From: Phaeoceros laevis
Lineage: Eukaryota > Anthocerotophyta > Anthocerotopsida > Notothyladales
DNA length: 64,000 bases
Assembly: GCA_049999765.1 (NCBI GenBank)
Contig: JBNGIQ010009380.1
Span: 54,352-118,351, forward strand
Reading direction: 5' to 3'
Numbering within the stretch: the first letter of the stretch is position 1; every line of letters starts with the position of its first letter. The translations under genes were made by a program, and so were the position numbers. Positions 1 through 8,926 of this stretch are shown in pieces. Below the pieces are notes generated by a model, which saw only the letters and a program-made list of their open reading frames with translations, was not told the origin of the DNA and made no database searches.

Positions 1-503
1 CTCTTATCTGTTGCCTCCGGCCGTCCAGGCATACACCGAGATGATAGAAGAGAGGCGGCGAAAGATCCGCAGCGGAGACGAGGACACATTTGGGAGGGAG
101 AAAGTGAATGGAGTTAGCAGATAGAACTGACAGGAGGTGTACCTGGTGCTAGCCGCCATTACAGACTGTTTTGCTGGCCTACGTTTCAGCTCCCAGGCAC
201 CTCCCTTCGCCACCATTTTCTTCAGTCCAGGCAATCCAAGCTACCGGAGATTGTCTCCCTATTCCGCGAATCCACCTAATGCATTGTTGACTCCCATTTC
301 CTCTGAAGTGCATCGCATCTGCTGCTTGTTGACATCCCTGGTACCTTGGTGATCATTCCCTCATCAATCTTTGCTCCCTTTGTTACAACTCGTTGACTCG
401 GTGCCGCAAGGAAGCAATCCCGGTCCGCAGGGTTTGTCCTAGTACCCCACTTTCCGCTTCTGACGGTGACGACCACTTCGCTTGCGATCTTAGACTCTGG
501 CTA

Positions 504-601
504 TGCCGGGCCGCGTCCCTACTGCGGCACTGATAATGTTAGATGCTAGCTTTGCCGGGCCGCGTCCCTACTGCGGCACTGATAATGTTAGATGCTAGCT
601 T
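504..601. repeat. 49-bp tandem duplication
   Basis: Two adjacent, essentially identical 49-base units occupy 504-552 and 553-601, each starting TGCCGGGCCGCG and ending in GCTAGCTT. They lie outside any gene. The unit could be a true tandem duplication or a short-read assembly artefact, since its length is close to the 47-mer overlaps seen at the N-gaps. Confidence 0.85.
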
Positions 602-666
602 CGATGTGGTTTTGACGGTGCGTTCATTGTTTATTATTGAAACACGGCCACGTCCAAGGTCAGGTC

Positions 667-1145
667 ACATGTATGGGTGCGGGTGAGAAACAGATCTAAT
701 GTCCTGAGTAGATACCCTAGGGAGGGAGTCACAAGCAGTGTAAATTCTAGAACTTATTTGGGTAACAAGGTAACTAGGTCGAACTGGAAGTTGTGCATGG
801 ATGAGGAAACTCCCATGTTACATGCTAAGTTCAGTTCCCAGATTCCTTCTAGAGGATTAGGCCAGGTATATAAAGGACTCTATCTCTGAGGAGGATAGAT
901 TGTAAGATTGTAAGTGTGTCTCTCATTCTCATCTTCTGGTACTCACGAGGAGCTCGCCGCGCAAGCCATAGCTCATGTGCGTGAAGCTTGTATCCTGCTC
1001 AGTCAATAAAGAGTAGCGCGTGGGTACGCGACTGCGAGTCTACCTTAGTAGGCGGGCCATTGGGAGGCCTAATGCTGTGTCGTTGCTCTAGCTGACTGAT
1101 TAGAATCTTGACATTGATCTTTGATCCTGGCAAATTGCTACACCA
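667..1145 (+). mobile_element. LTR-like block, candidate solo LTR
   Basis: The block contains a good TATA box (TATATAAA, 867-874), then a leader-like stretch, and an AATAAA polyadenylation signal at 1005-1010 about 135 bp downstream. This U3-R-U5 order is typical of plant retrotransposon LTRs. No primer-binding site, polypurine tract or gag-pol frame was found beside it, so a solo or truncated LTR is more likely than an intact element. Exact termini and a target-site duplication could not be fixed, and the boundaries are approximate. Confidence 0.35.
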
Positions 1146-1604
1146 CGTGGAGGAGTCTGATTGGGCTCAGACTTGGGTGTGCATTACTGAGGGCGTGAAA
1201 AAACCCCATGCGGGAAAAAATCCCCTCCCCATAACGGGAGGCCCGACTTAGCCTGCGGGAGGTAGATAACCCCTTAGTGTGCGACATGTGGAAAAAGAAC
1301 ACATACGCCATGACCTTAAGAGTCGGAGGTTAGGGCCCCTAAGTATGCATGACAAGAAGTGATTCTTCTCAGCTAGGGTCTAACCTATGAGTAAACAAGC
1401 ATCCTTGAGAAAATTTTCTCCATATATTTTGTTGTTTGAAGGAAGCCTATAGATGTTGTCAAGATAATTAGAGGATATTGTAAGTGAGGTTGTCCATTTA
1501 GATAGTCCCAAAAGTGTGGTTGAAAGTGGTTATGCAAAGAGCTGAACTACTTAAGAAAATTATGCATACAGCAATGAATAATTTCCAGATTGCACAACTA
1601 AAAA

Positions 1605-1639
1605 TCATTCATTCATTCATTCATTCATTCATTCATTCA
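1605..1639. repeat. (ATTC)n microsatellite
   Basis: About nine uninterrupted tandem ATTC units in AT-rich intergenic DNA. Confidence 0.95.
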
Positions 1640-1868
1640 AAGATCCTTAAAAAAAAGATATGCTAAGACAAGAAGTGGAAATTTTGAAGTCAGGGATTAT
1701 GTATACCTCCGGAGACAAACCAGGAGTACAATAGATACTAGTGTAGGTCGAGTCATTTTAAGAGTAAAGAGTGTAAATGGGAGCGAAGTTTCAAAATTAG
1801 AAGGGAGGGATGGTAGAACTTGAATGGAACATTCAATGAACTTATTTATCATGTCATGCACATTTGGA

Positions 1869-1878
1869 NNNNNNNNNN
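1869..1878. other. assembly gap (10 N) with duplicated 47-bp flanks
   Basis: Ten Ns separate two identical 47-base sequences, 1822-1868 and 1879-1925. The same pattern with the same 47-base length surrounds the 400-N gap at 30444-30843, so this is best read as two contigs overlapping by 47 bases that were joined by a scaffold gap instead of merged. Confidence 0.9.
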
Positions 1879-1971
1879 GAATGGAACATTCAATGAACTT
1901 ATTTATCATGTCATGCACATTTGGACCCTACCATTGACATTACTGCATTTACGCCGTCAAGGGGATTTGCT

Positions 1972-2115
1972 TGTTCGGGGTGTGTGAGCTCACAAGATGG
2001 AGCAAAGATGCTAGCTATTGTTAGATGCAATGATGGTTGGCACTCATGTCACCTACAACCACTGTTATTACAGCTCTTATAGATACTTGAGGAAAATTGG
2101 TTTTGTCCACTATGC
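1972..2115 (+). pseudogene. decayed PHD-finger fragment
   Basis: In one frame the translation has the spacing of a PHD zinc finger: a first Cys pair (CSGC), a hydrophobic MLAI where the third Cys normally sits, then RCNDGWH, a further Cys, and the terminal WFCPLC. One in-frame TAG interrupts it between the LLLQLL and ILEENW segments, and one zinc ligand is lost. PHD fingers read methyl-lysine on histone H3 tails and also occur in some plant retroelements and DNA transposons. It lies among transposon debris, so a relic of a mobile element or of a captured host gene is likely. No surrounding gene was found. Confidence 0.55.
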
Positions 2116-3263
2116 GTGATAAAGGAGACACAAATGGTTCATTCAATTTTTTTTTCAGATCTAGGGCCATGGACTTGCCGTCATGATGTGGACTTACATC
2201 TGCCAGTGGGCATTAAGGATGATGTTGTGTTACTTGCATACACTAGCAACTGTGCTACAAGGTCCATCGGTACTTTCTCAAGATTATGTTTTTTCTTATT
2301 TCATAAACTAGGCACGTGCTCAGTTTTAAATAGCTTAGTCAGTTTCTTAAGTTCTTTTTGCCTTCACATTGTGATATCACGTTGCCCTGAGGTTACGCTT
2401 CTATGACGAATTAAAGTACACTGTCCTTTGTACAGTCCCGCTAAAATTGTGCGGCCTCGGTTTTGTTGATCCGATGGGACAAACCATTGCCGTCATGCTA
2501 TGAATGCTGCCGGGTTCCACGGCTCTCTTACATGACGGCGGAAACATTGTTAGCAGAGAGAAGAAAAGGTTATTCTGGAATGAGGTAAAGACTTGGACTA
2601 CCGCCAATCTGAGGCGATGGACAAGCTAGTGTATGAGGGGCACCGTCGATGGCTGCCTGTGTCCAGAGGATCGACGGAGGTGAGAGCAACGAGAGAGCTT
2701 CAATAACGACGTCGAGGAACGCGCCCAGTCCCCGGTTGACCGTCCGGTCGAGGACCGTCCCCCAGGTGGTGGCTGAAATGGATGCTAAAATTCTTGCATG
2801 AGTTCGCCAGGATTGATGGCGCGGTGGATTGGATTGCGTGAGCACAAGAGAAAGTGCGTGAGCGAGGTTGCACAATGAAAGGTGGTTATACGGGTTCGCG
2901 CGAATGCGCACATATGAATGTTTTCATGAGCAACGGTTATTAGTTATTAACCGCCTCCTAATAAACAACTACCCCAATACGAGTTGCTAATTAACTAAAT
3001 ACTTTCAACAATGGAAAGGTGGGAGTCTGCAACGGCTGCACAGAGAAAAGTGAAGAAGAGCTGGAACGTCCGAAAATGGTCTCTGGTTTGCAAGGAGCTG
3101 CCTTATTTGAAGGTTAGTTAAATGTCGGGAATGGTGCCCGGTTTTAAATAGCATGTTCAAATGGTTCAAGACTAATATGCGGAAAGTCATTTGTTATGTG
3201 GCAGAACATGCTAAAGCTTTGGCTGAAAGACGTAATGCACACAGAAAAAAACAATTGTGAAGC
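2116..3263. other. gene-free stretch with repeat fragments
   Basis: The stretch holds no supported gene. Bases 2522-2562 are a diverged fragment of the repeat family copied at 4331-4853. The region 3000-3260 reads as heavily decayed coding DNA leading into the CACTA transposase relic and may be its broken upstream part. Confidence 0.4.
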
Positions 3264-4317
3264 ATGCTGGAAAGTAATCATTGGAGAGTGCCCAGGACAC
3301 TCACACTTGCCGGTCCCGAGGATATGAAGGACCGTGAGTCAAAGTCCTGGTTGCATGAAGTACAGGACGATGGAGCGACGGTCTTTCCCCCGGCTTCGTA
3401 TACCATGTCAAAGGAGGATATGACGGCAGTGAAGCTGGAAATTAGGAAGATAAAGCCGCTTATAGGATTCTACTCCAACTTTAGGAGGTGCTTTGAGGGA
3501 GAGACGGTCAGTGGGTTGAAAACGCTCGATTGGCACATCCTCATGCAGTATTACCTCCCTATAGCACTAAGGGGGCATCTGGACCCCCGAGTGTACAGAG
3601 CAATTGCAAGCCTCAGTGAAGTATATCGGTGGGTATGCTTAAAAGAAATTACTATTAATTAGTGAAACACCGGCTATGAAAGTGAAGATGGTTGACACTT
3701 TAGTGCGGCTCGAGCAAGAAATGCCACCATCCTTCTGGAATATAATGGAGCATCTGATTGTGCATCTCGTAGAAGAGGTGGAAAGTCATGGTCCGGTGCA
3801 TACAAGGTGGATGTACTTTGTGGAACATCGTATGAAATTCATGAAGGACTTTGTGCGTCAAAAAGCCAAGCCAGAAGGCAGCGTGGCAGAGGGACACAAA
3901 ACCATGAAGACTATGTACTTTATATCTGAATACATGGCAGCACATCATCCTTAGTAGGCCTCTAAATGGTGTGGTATACAAGTCAATGAGCACCTCCTGG
4001 AATATCCCATTGGACAGGAGAAGGAGTACACATTTACTGTGGACGAGCATATGAAAGCTCATTGGTTTCTATTGGAGAACACTACAACATAAGCTCCGTA
4101 CCAGCAAATGTGGGAAGAAGACCAGCAGGCAGGAAATGCACAAGACTTGAAGACATGGCTAGCTGAAAGGCTATGGATGTGGGAGCAAGACCCAGACTAC
4201 GCAATAGTAAAAGCTTTAGTGGACGGGCCAAGGTTGCAAGCTAGCTTATTTTGTGGCCTTAGGGCTCATGGGTACACCTTTGGAACGCAGGCAGCGGATA
4301 CGAAGGGGAAATAAATG
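3264..4317 (+). pseudogene. CACTA (En/Spm) transposase relic, DUF4218/DUF4216 part
   Basis: Three consecutive broken open segments (3264-3662, 3676-3954, 4108-4314) resemble the C-terminal half of plant CACTA-family transposases. The first has PPASYT and SGLKTLDWHILMQYYLPIAL, the hallmark of the DUF4218 region. The second continues with PPSFWNIMEHLIVHLVEE and GPVHTRWMY followed by KPEGSVAEG, all diagnostic of DUF4218. The third (LVDGPRLQASLFCGLRAHGY) resembles DUF4216. Stop codons and frame changes separate the pieces and the catalytic transposase core is missing, so the copy cannot be functional. No CACTA terminal repeats were located. The family assignment is firm; the element limits are not known. 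Confidence 0.8.
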
Positions 4318-4330
4318 CGAACAGTGGTTA

Positions 4331-4853
4331 GGAAGAACACCTTAGTCTTAGCAAGTTCCAACTTAGGCAGCGTTATGTCTTGTTTATACTAGTAGGTGTT
4401 GCTATTTGACACATTTTGGCTCTCTTACATGACGGCAGAGACATTGCTAGCAAAGAGAAGAAAATATTTTTGGCAAGGACTCAGGAGGAACACCTTAGTC
4501 TTAGCAAGTTCCAACTTATGCAGCGTTATGTCCTGTCTATAATGCTAGGTGTTGCTATTTGACACATTTTGCAATATACTTTCATCTTTTGAGAAAAAAT
4601 ATGTAACCACTCAAACCCTACTCGAAGCGCAATCAAACTATTAAGGAAAGACATGTTTGTCCCTAACACGTAAATTATTGGATTTTGGAGTTACCCATAA
4701 ACCCTACTCCTAAACAATACTTTGTGCGGAAAGCTAGAGTAACTATACATCATGATTCAACAAGCCACAAGTCAAGTGTGTTTTCATATGTGGGCGGTAG
4801 GCTTGAGCATTTGGCTCTCTTACATGACGACGGAGACATTGCTAGCAAAGAGA
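4331..4853. repeat. dispersed repeat family, partial copy plus longer copy
   Basis: A partial copy (about 4331-4448) and a longer copy (about 4480-4853) share a head starting AACACCTTAGTCTTAGCAAG and a tail with CATGACG and ACATTGCTAGCAAAGAGA. A third long copy lies at 6120-6490, and a tail fragment at about 2522-2562. The copies carry small insertions, deletions and substitutions but align along most of their length, with no coding capacity. They look like fragments of one non-autonomous transposon family, perhaps linked to the nearby CACTA relic. Confidence 0.75.
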
Positions 4854-5188
4854 GGGTCCTTGCAAGCTACAGTACAACGTTTTTTAGTGTCCATCCCTCA
4901 CTTTCATCCATTTTTTAAGTTTGATTATTTGTAAATGATACTTGCCATATTCAAATATGAAAAAAAAAGAACAAGGATGTTTGTCTCATTGAGAGCTTTC
5001 AGAATATGTGAGAGTACTTGAAAATGGACACGTGTCGTGAAAGTTACATGCTAAAATAGGATGCAAAGTATTATGTCCAGGGATTGGAAACGATACTTTC
5101 CAGTACTTGTTTTAGATGCCATTTTTTCCGGGTGTACCTATAGGTAGGCCCTCCCACAAAAGTACCTTGGTTGGTGAAACTCATGCAA
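4854..5188. other. AT-rich spacer
   Basis: No gene, RNA or clear element recognised between the repeat copy and the hAT-like element. Confidence 0.5.
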
Positions 5189-5196
5189 GGTAGGAG

Positions 5197-5865
5197 CAGG
5201 GTTTCTGGGAAATTAAGTTTGGGCCAAAGAAACGCGTACGGAATGGACGTACATTCCGGAAACGTACCGATGATGTTCCCAATGGGTTTGAAAAATATTT
5301 ATTTCAAGTTATTTATTAAACAAATAACTAAATTGCCGATTCCACTGGGCAGAGCGGGATGACGGAGGGATGGCGCCTCCCTCCCCAATTCCAGCAGGGT
5401 GGCCTCGCTCCCTTGCCCAATTTCAGAGAGGATGGAGCTGGGTGGGAGGCGCCATCCCTCTGCTGATTCCACCAGGCAGAGCGGGATCGGAGGGATGTCG
5501 CTCCCAATTCCAGCAGGGGAGGGCAAGGAGGGGCAGGGCAGGCCTCGCGAGAGAGGCAGGGTGGCGCCCTGCCTCCTATGGCAGCCATGACAGCGATGGC
5601 AGGGCTGCACGCGCGGCCTCATGGAGAGGGCCGTGGCTGGCAGCAATAGCTGGCCAGGTTGGGAGGAGAGGCGGCCGGGGCAAGGCAGGCAGGGCGGGCC
5701 TCGCGAGCGGGCGTGGCAGGGGCGCGCCCTCCTAAGCTTGGCAGCCATGGCCAAGGAAGGAGGGAACTTGTTTTTCGGGAACGTTTCCCGAAAAACAAGT
5801 TACGCGTTCCCAACGGACGGGAACGCGACCGGACGGGAACGGGTTCCCGTTCGACAGAAACCCTG
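5197..5865. mobile_element. non-autonomous hAT-like element (669 bp)
   Basis: The segment begins CAGGGTTTCTG and ends with the exact inverse CAGAAACCCTG, giving 11-bp terminal inverted repeats of the CAGGG type used by hAT transposons. It is flanked by 8-bp direct repeats, GGTAGGAG (5189-5196) and GGTAGGAC (5866-5873), matching at 7 of 8 bases; 8 bp is the hAT target-site length. There is no transposase frame. The interior has GC-rich degenerate repeats, a near-perfect hairpin and subterminal short repeats rich in GGGAACG, all common in hAT derivatives. Confidence 0.7.
5765..5801. repeat. perfect 17-bp-arm hairpin
   Basis: Arms of 17 bases (AACTTGTTTTTCGGGAA and its exact complement) flank a 3-base loop. 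It lies near the right end of the hAT-like element and may be part of that element's subterminal structure. Confidence 0.9.
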
Positions 5866-6119
5866 GGTAGGACTACTTTTTTGAGTGCATTAAGTACTTT
5901 TTTTGACTTTTTGACTTTTTTGGATCATATTGAGGTAATAATTACCCCGTCTTTTCTTGATTGGGGTAACTAGGTACCCCATCATTTTACCCCGTCATGA
6001 ATGGCGTGAAATAAGCTAGCTCAAGTACTCAAGTACTCAGCTCAAGTACTCAAGTACTCGCGCAAAAACGACCAACTGTAGCTTGCAAGGACCCGAGAAG
6101 AGAAGGTTATTGACAAGGA

Positions 6120-6490
6120 CTCAGGAAGAACACCTTAGTCTTAGCAAGTTCCAACTTAGGTGTGTGTGTGTGTGTGTGTGACTATTTGAGGAGGTTGACA
6201 CAGTTTAGGTAGTGTTATGTCCTGGTTATAATACTAAGTGTTGCTATTTGACACATTTTGCAAGGTACTTTCATCTTTTGAGAAAAAAAAGTAATCACTC
6301 AAACCCTACTCGAAGCGCAATCAAACTATAAAGGAAGCACATGTTTGTCCGTAACACGTAAGTTATTGGATTTTGGAGTTACCCAGAAACCCTACTCCTA
6401 AATAATACTTTGTGCGGAAAGCTATTATACATCATGATTCAACAAGCCACAAGTCAAGTGTGTTTACAAATGTGGGCGGTAGGCTTGAGC
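6120..6490. repeat. dispersed repeat family, third copy
   Basis: It aligns with the copy at 4480-4800, sharing CACTCAAACCCTACTCGAAG, the ACTTTGTGCGGAAAGCTA segment and the GTGGGCGGTAGGCTTGAGCA end. It carries a GT-repeat insertion of about 40 bp near 6160. Confidence 0.8.
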
Positions 6491-6739
6491 ATAAAAAGTC
6501 AAAGAATCACAAGCACTCTAATTCCTGCCAGCTTACCGAAGGCTCGATTAGAAGCAATCCGCAGGGAGGAAGAGGCACAATAGCATAGGGAACAATGGAT
6601 AGGCAGGATACTACTAGTTAGAGATAGGTTACCGGCGCGAGTGGTACGTACTAGGAGAATGGAGAGGTGTGACTCACTGCATTGCATAGGCCGCCTACCC
6701 ACCCAGTGCTCCGGCACCAGCCTTGTGTTGGGACAGGGG

Positions 6740-6860
6740 GGTGAACCTCCCTGCAAGGTAAAGACCACCGATCCACCTAGTACGCCACCAGGGCGTCGGC
6801 GTGCTCGATTCCCATGTGGAGTCGGCTAGCATGACTTTACTACTACTACTACTACTACCT
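6740..6860 (+). mobile_element. SINE-like 3' end with (TAC)n tail
   Basis: A box-B-like GTGCTCGATTCCC (from 6801) is followed by GGAGTCGGCTAGCATGAC and a TAC-repeat tail. A diverged second copy, with GTGTTCAATTCCC and an ACTACTGCTACT end, lies at 28867-28922. The shared 3' module, the pol III box B resemblance and the short tail suggest a tRNA-derived SINE family. The 5' halves do not align clearly, so the call is tentative. Confidence 0.4.
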
Positions 6861-6938
6861 AAATGAAAATCCAAAGGAGGAATCTTAATGTGCACGTAGG
6901 CTAATAGATTTAACGTAGAAAGTACAGTGACATTCTGG

Positions 6939-7085
6939 GCGACTTTGGCTTAGTGCTGCTGTGTGTGTTTAGGTGAGAATTTCACCAGCAACTTTGCCTC
7001 GATGCTGTTGTGCTTGTCTTGATGAAAATTTCACTGGCGACTTTGCCTCGGTGCTCCTGTGCGTGTCTAGGTGAGAATTTAACCC
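6939..7085. repeat. about three 49-bp degenerate tandem repeats
   Basis: Units starting near 6939, 6988 and 7037 share ACTTTGCCTCG, TGCTG and GGTGAGAATTT cores. They are non-coding. Confidence 0.65.
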
Positions 7086-7502
7086 GGTGAGCATTACCTT
7101 TTTAGAAGGTAGGGCGAAGCCGCAAATATTTTCAATAAGACAATGGCAGAATATAGAGGGCTTCTAAAGACCCAGAGAATGATATGATTAAAAGTCCAAA
7201 ATATTGAAGTCCCACCTTTTTACCTTCCTTTGAAAAAGTTTTACCTCTTAAAAATGGAGGTGAGTATACCTCCAAATGTCCTAAAAAAAGGGTAAAACCT
7301 TTTAAAAGGTGAAAATTTTACATAGAATGCTATTCTACCATTTTAAAGGGTAATAAAATTAGGGTTTGAGGTATGTATAGGACCTCACTTGCAAACCTAG
7401 ACGTAATAGGGTCTTTCACCTGCAAGTCTCTTGAGAATCAGGCTAGTAAAATTTTTTCCACTGGGTGAAATTCTCACCTAGGTGCGTGTTAGCGTAACTC
7501 CT

Positions 7503-7667
7503 TAGTAGCACAAATCTAGCCTTGGACTAATTTAAGAAGATCAACTCTTACACATGAGAAAGTCTCACTGTGAGAAAGTCTCACCTTAGCAGCACATATC
7601 TAGCCCTTTGACTAATTTAAGAAGATCAACTCTTATACATGAGAAAGTCTCACTGTGAGAAAGCGTT
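7503..7667. repeat. approximately 83-bp tandem duplication
   Basis: Two adjacent units share ACTAATTTAAGAAGATCAAC and ATGAGAAAGTCTCACTGTG with few differences. No coding role is seen. Confidence 0.75.
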
Positions 7668-8926
7668 GTTGTACGCGTGCTTTAACATGTCGATGCCATA
7701 TGGTATCTTTGTAAATGGACTGCTCCTGCAGTCCACTAAAATGGAGCATTTCATACACATGATGAGACATGCACGAGCAGTCTGTAACCAAGAAAAATGC
7801 AATAGCTCCCTCATAGCCCGCATAGCACACATAGCCCGCAGGCTCTACATGATATCACCTCCCTTCTGCCCTTGAAAGCCAAAGAGTTGATTACAAAGGC
7901 CCAAGCCCTGTCAACAGAAAAACACAAACACCACTAAGAGTAGATACTTCTCCTTCGTCCAAGGTGGACGTCCGCAACTCCCTTGGCTCTCTTGTCTTTC
8001 GGCCTCTTCCGTAGAACAAGTCTGATTTTGCTGCTACATCTCTTCTGACTTCTGAGCAACGAAGGTCGTGATAGCTCATCCAAGACACCTAGGCTCTAAG
8101 GTGGCTGGCAACTCTATATTGCTTTGCCAGCGAAACATCCAGCCAGGTATCGCATTCACCTTGAGTGCTTCGTTAGTAGGAGGTGAAGTCTCAATCAAGG
8201 GTAAGCCTAACATGCTTGGGTTTATGTTTATTCGTAAAACGAAAGTGGGTGTTCGCGTAAAATGGGGACAACGATTGAACGATTGAACACCCCTACGACC
8301 TACATGCTGTCGACATCCAAGCTGTGAAACCCGTTGGATGTCATATTAGGGCTCAAACGGCTAGATTTAGACAGAAGGCCGTGCAAATTTGAAATTTGTT
8401 CTCTCTCTTGTACCCACCCAAGCGCGGCTCTTTCTCTGCGTGGGTGGATCATGATCAGCCACGCCTTTCTAAAACCTGTCGCAGCACCCGGCTAAGCGCT
8501 CATCCCGTTCTGGAACAGCTCGGTTGGGGGTGTAGGCAGCTACAAACCTGGTGCTGTGGGCTTGGAGCTTCCAGTGCGTCCCCTATATGAAATCACCTCG
8601 TCCTCTCCTCAAGTCGCTCCTCGTCTCTGTTTCCCCACACCTCGGCGTCTGTTCCCTGCGCCGCGCCTGCGAGTGCCAAACATCTGCTTCCATCTTTGCA
8701 GCGGTGGTTACTTTGAGGTGGGATGCTGGCCTTTGCTCGTGTCAATCCTTGTACGCACATTGGCTTACTGAACTGCACCCAACCTGTTTCGCACTGCTCT
8801 TTGTGCTAGGCTTGTTTTCTTTCTACCCCGCTCTGTTTGTTTGCGTTGGCCTCTTGATCTGTTGTACCCAATGTTGCGCTTCCTTGTTTTGACAGGGCAT
8901 CTTTTGCGGTGCAGGTGGTTTCAGGT

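Larger units (their letters stand above)
1..1971. other. gene-free, repeat-bearing left end
   Basis: No convincing coding sequence was seen; the open frames here are short and resemble nothing recognised. The stretch holds a 49-bp tandem duplication, an LTR-like block with TATA and polyadenylation signals, an ATTC microsatellite and a 10-N gap flanked by duplicated 47-mers. These are listed separately. Confidence 0.6.
5874..8926. other. repeat-rich intergenic region before the first gene
   Basis: No gene is supported. Contents: a third copy of the dispersed repeat (6120-6490) containing a TG microsatellite near 6160, a SINE-like tail ending in TAC repeats, about three 49-bp degenerate tandem repeats (6939-7085), an AT-rich palindromic patch (7200-7330) and an approximately 83-bp tandem duplication (7503-7667). 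A TATATGA box at 8584-8590 lies about 340 bp before the first gene's ATG and could be its promoter, with a pyrimidine-rich leader between. Confidence 0.5.

Noticed and set aside
5299-5884. Several overlapping open frames on both strands (up to 151 residues)
   Set aside because: They lie in the GC-rich interior of the hAT-like element, are Ala/Arg/Gly/Pro-rich, open in many frames at once, and match nothing recognised.
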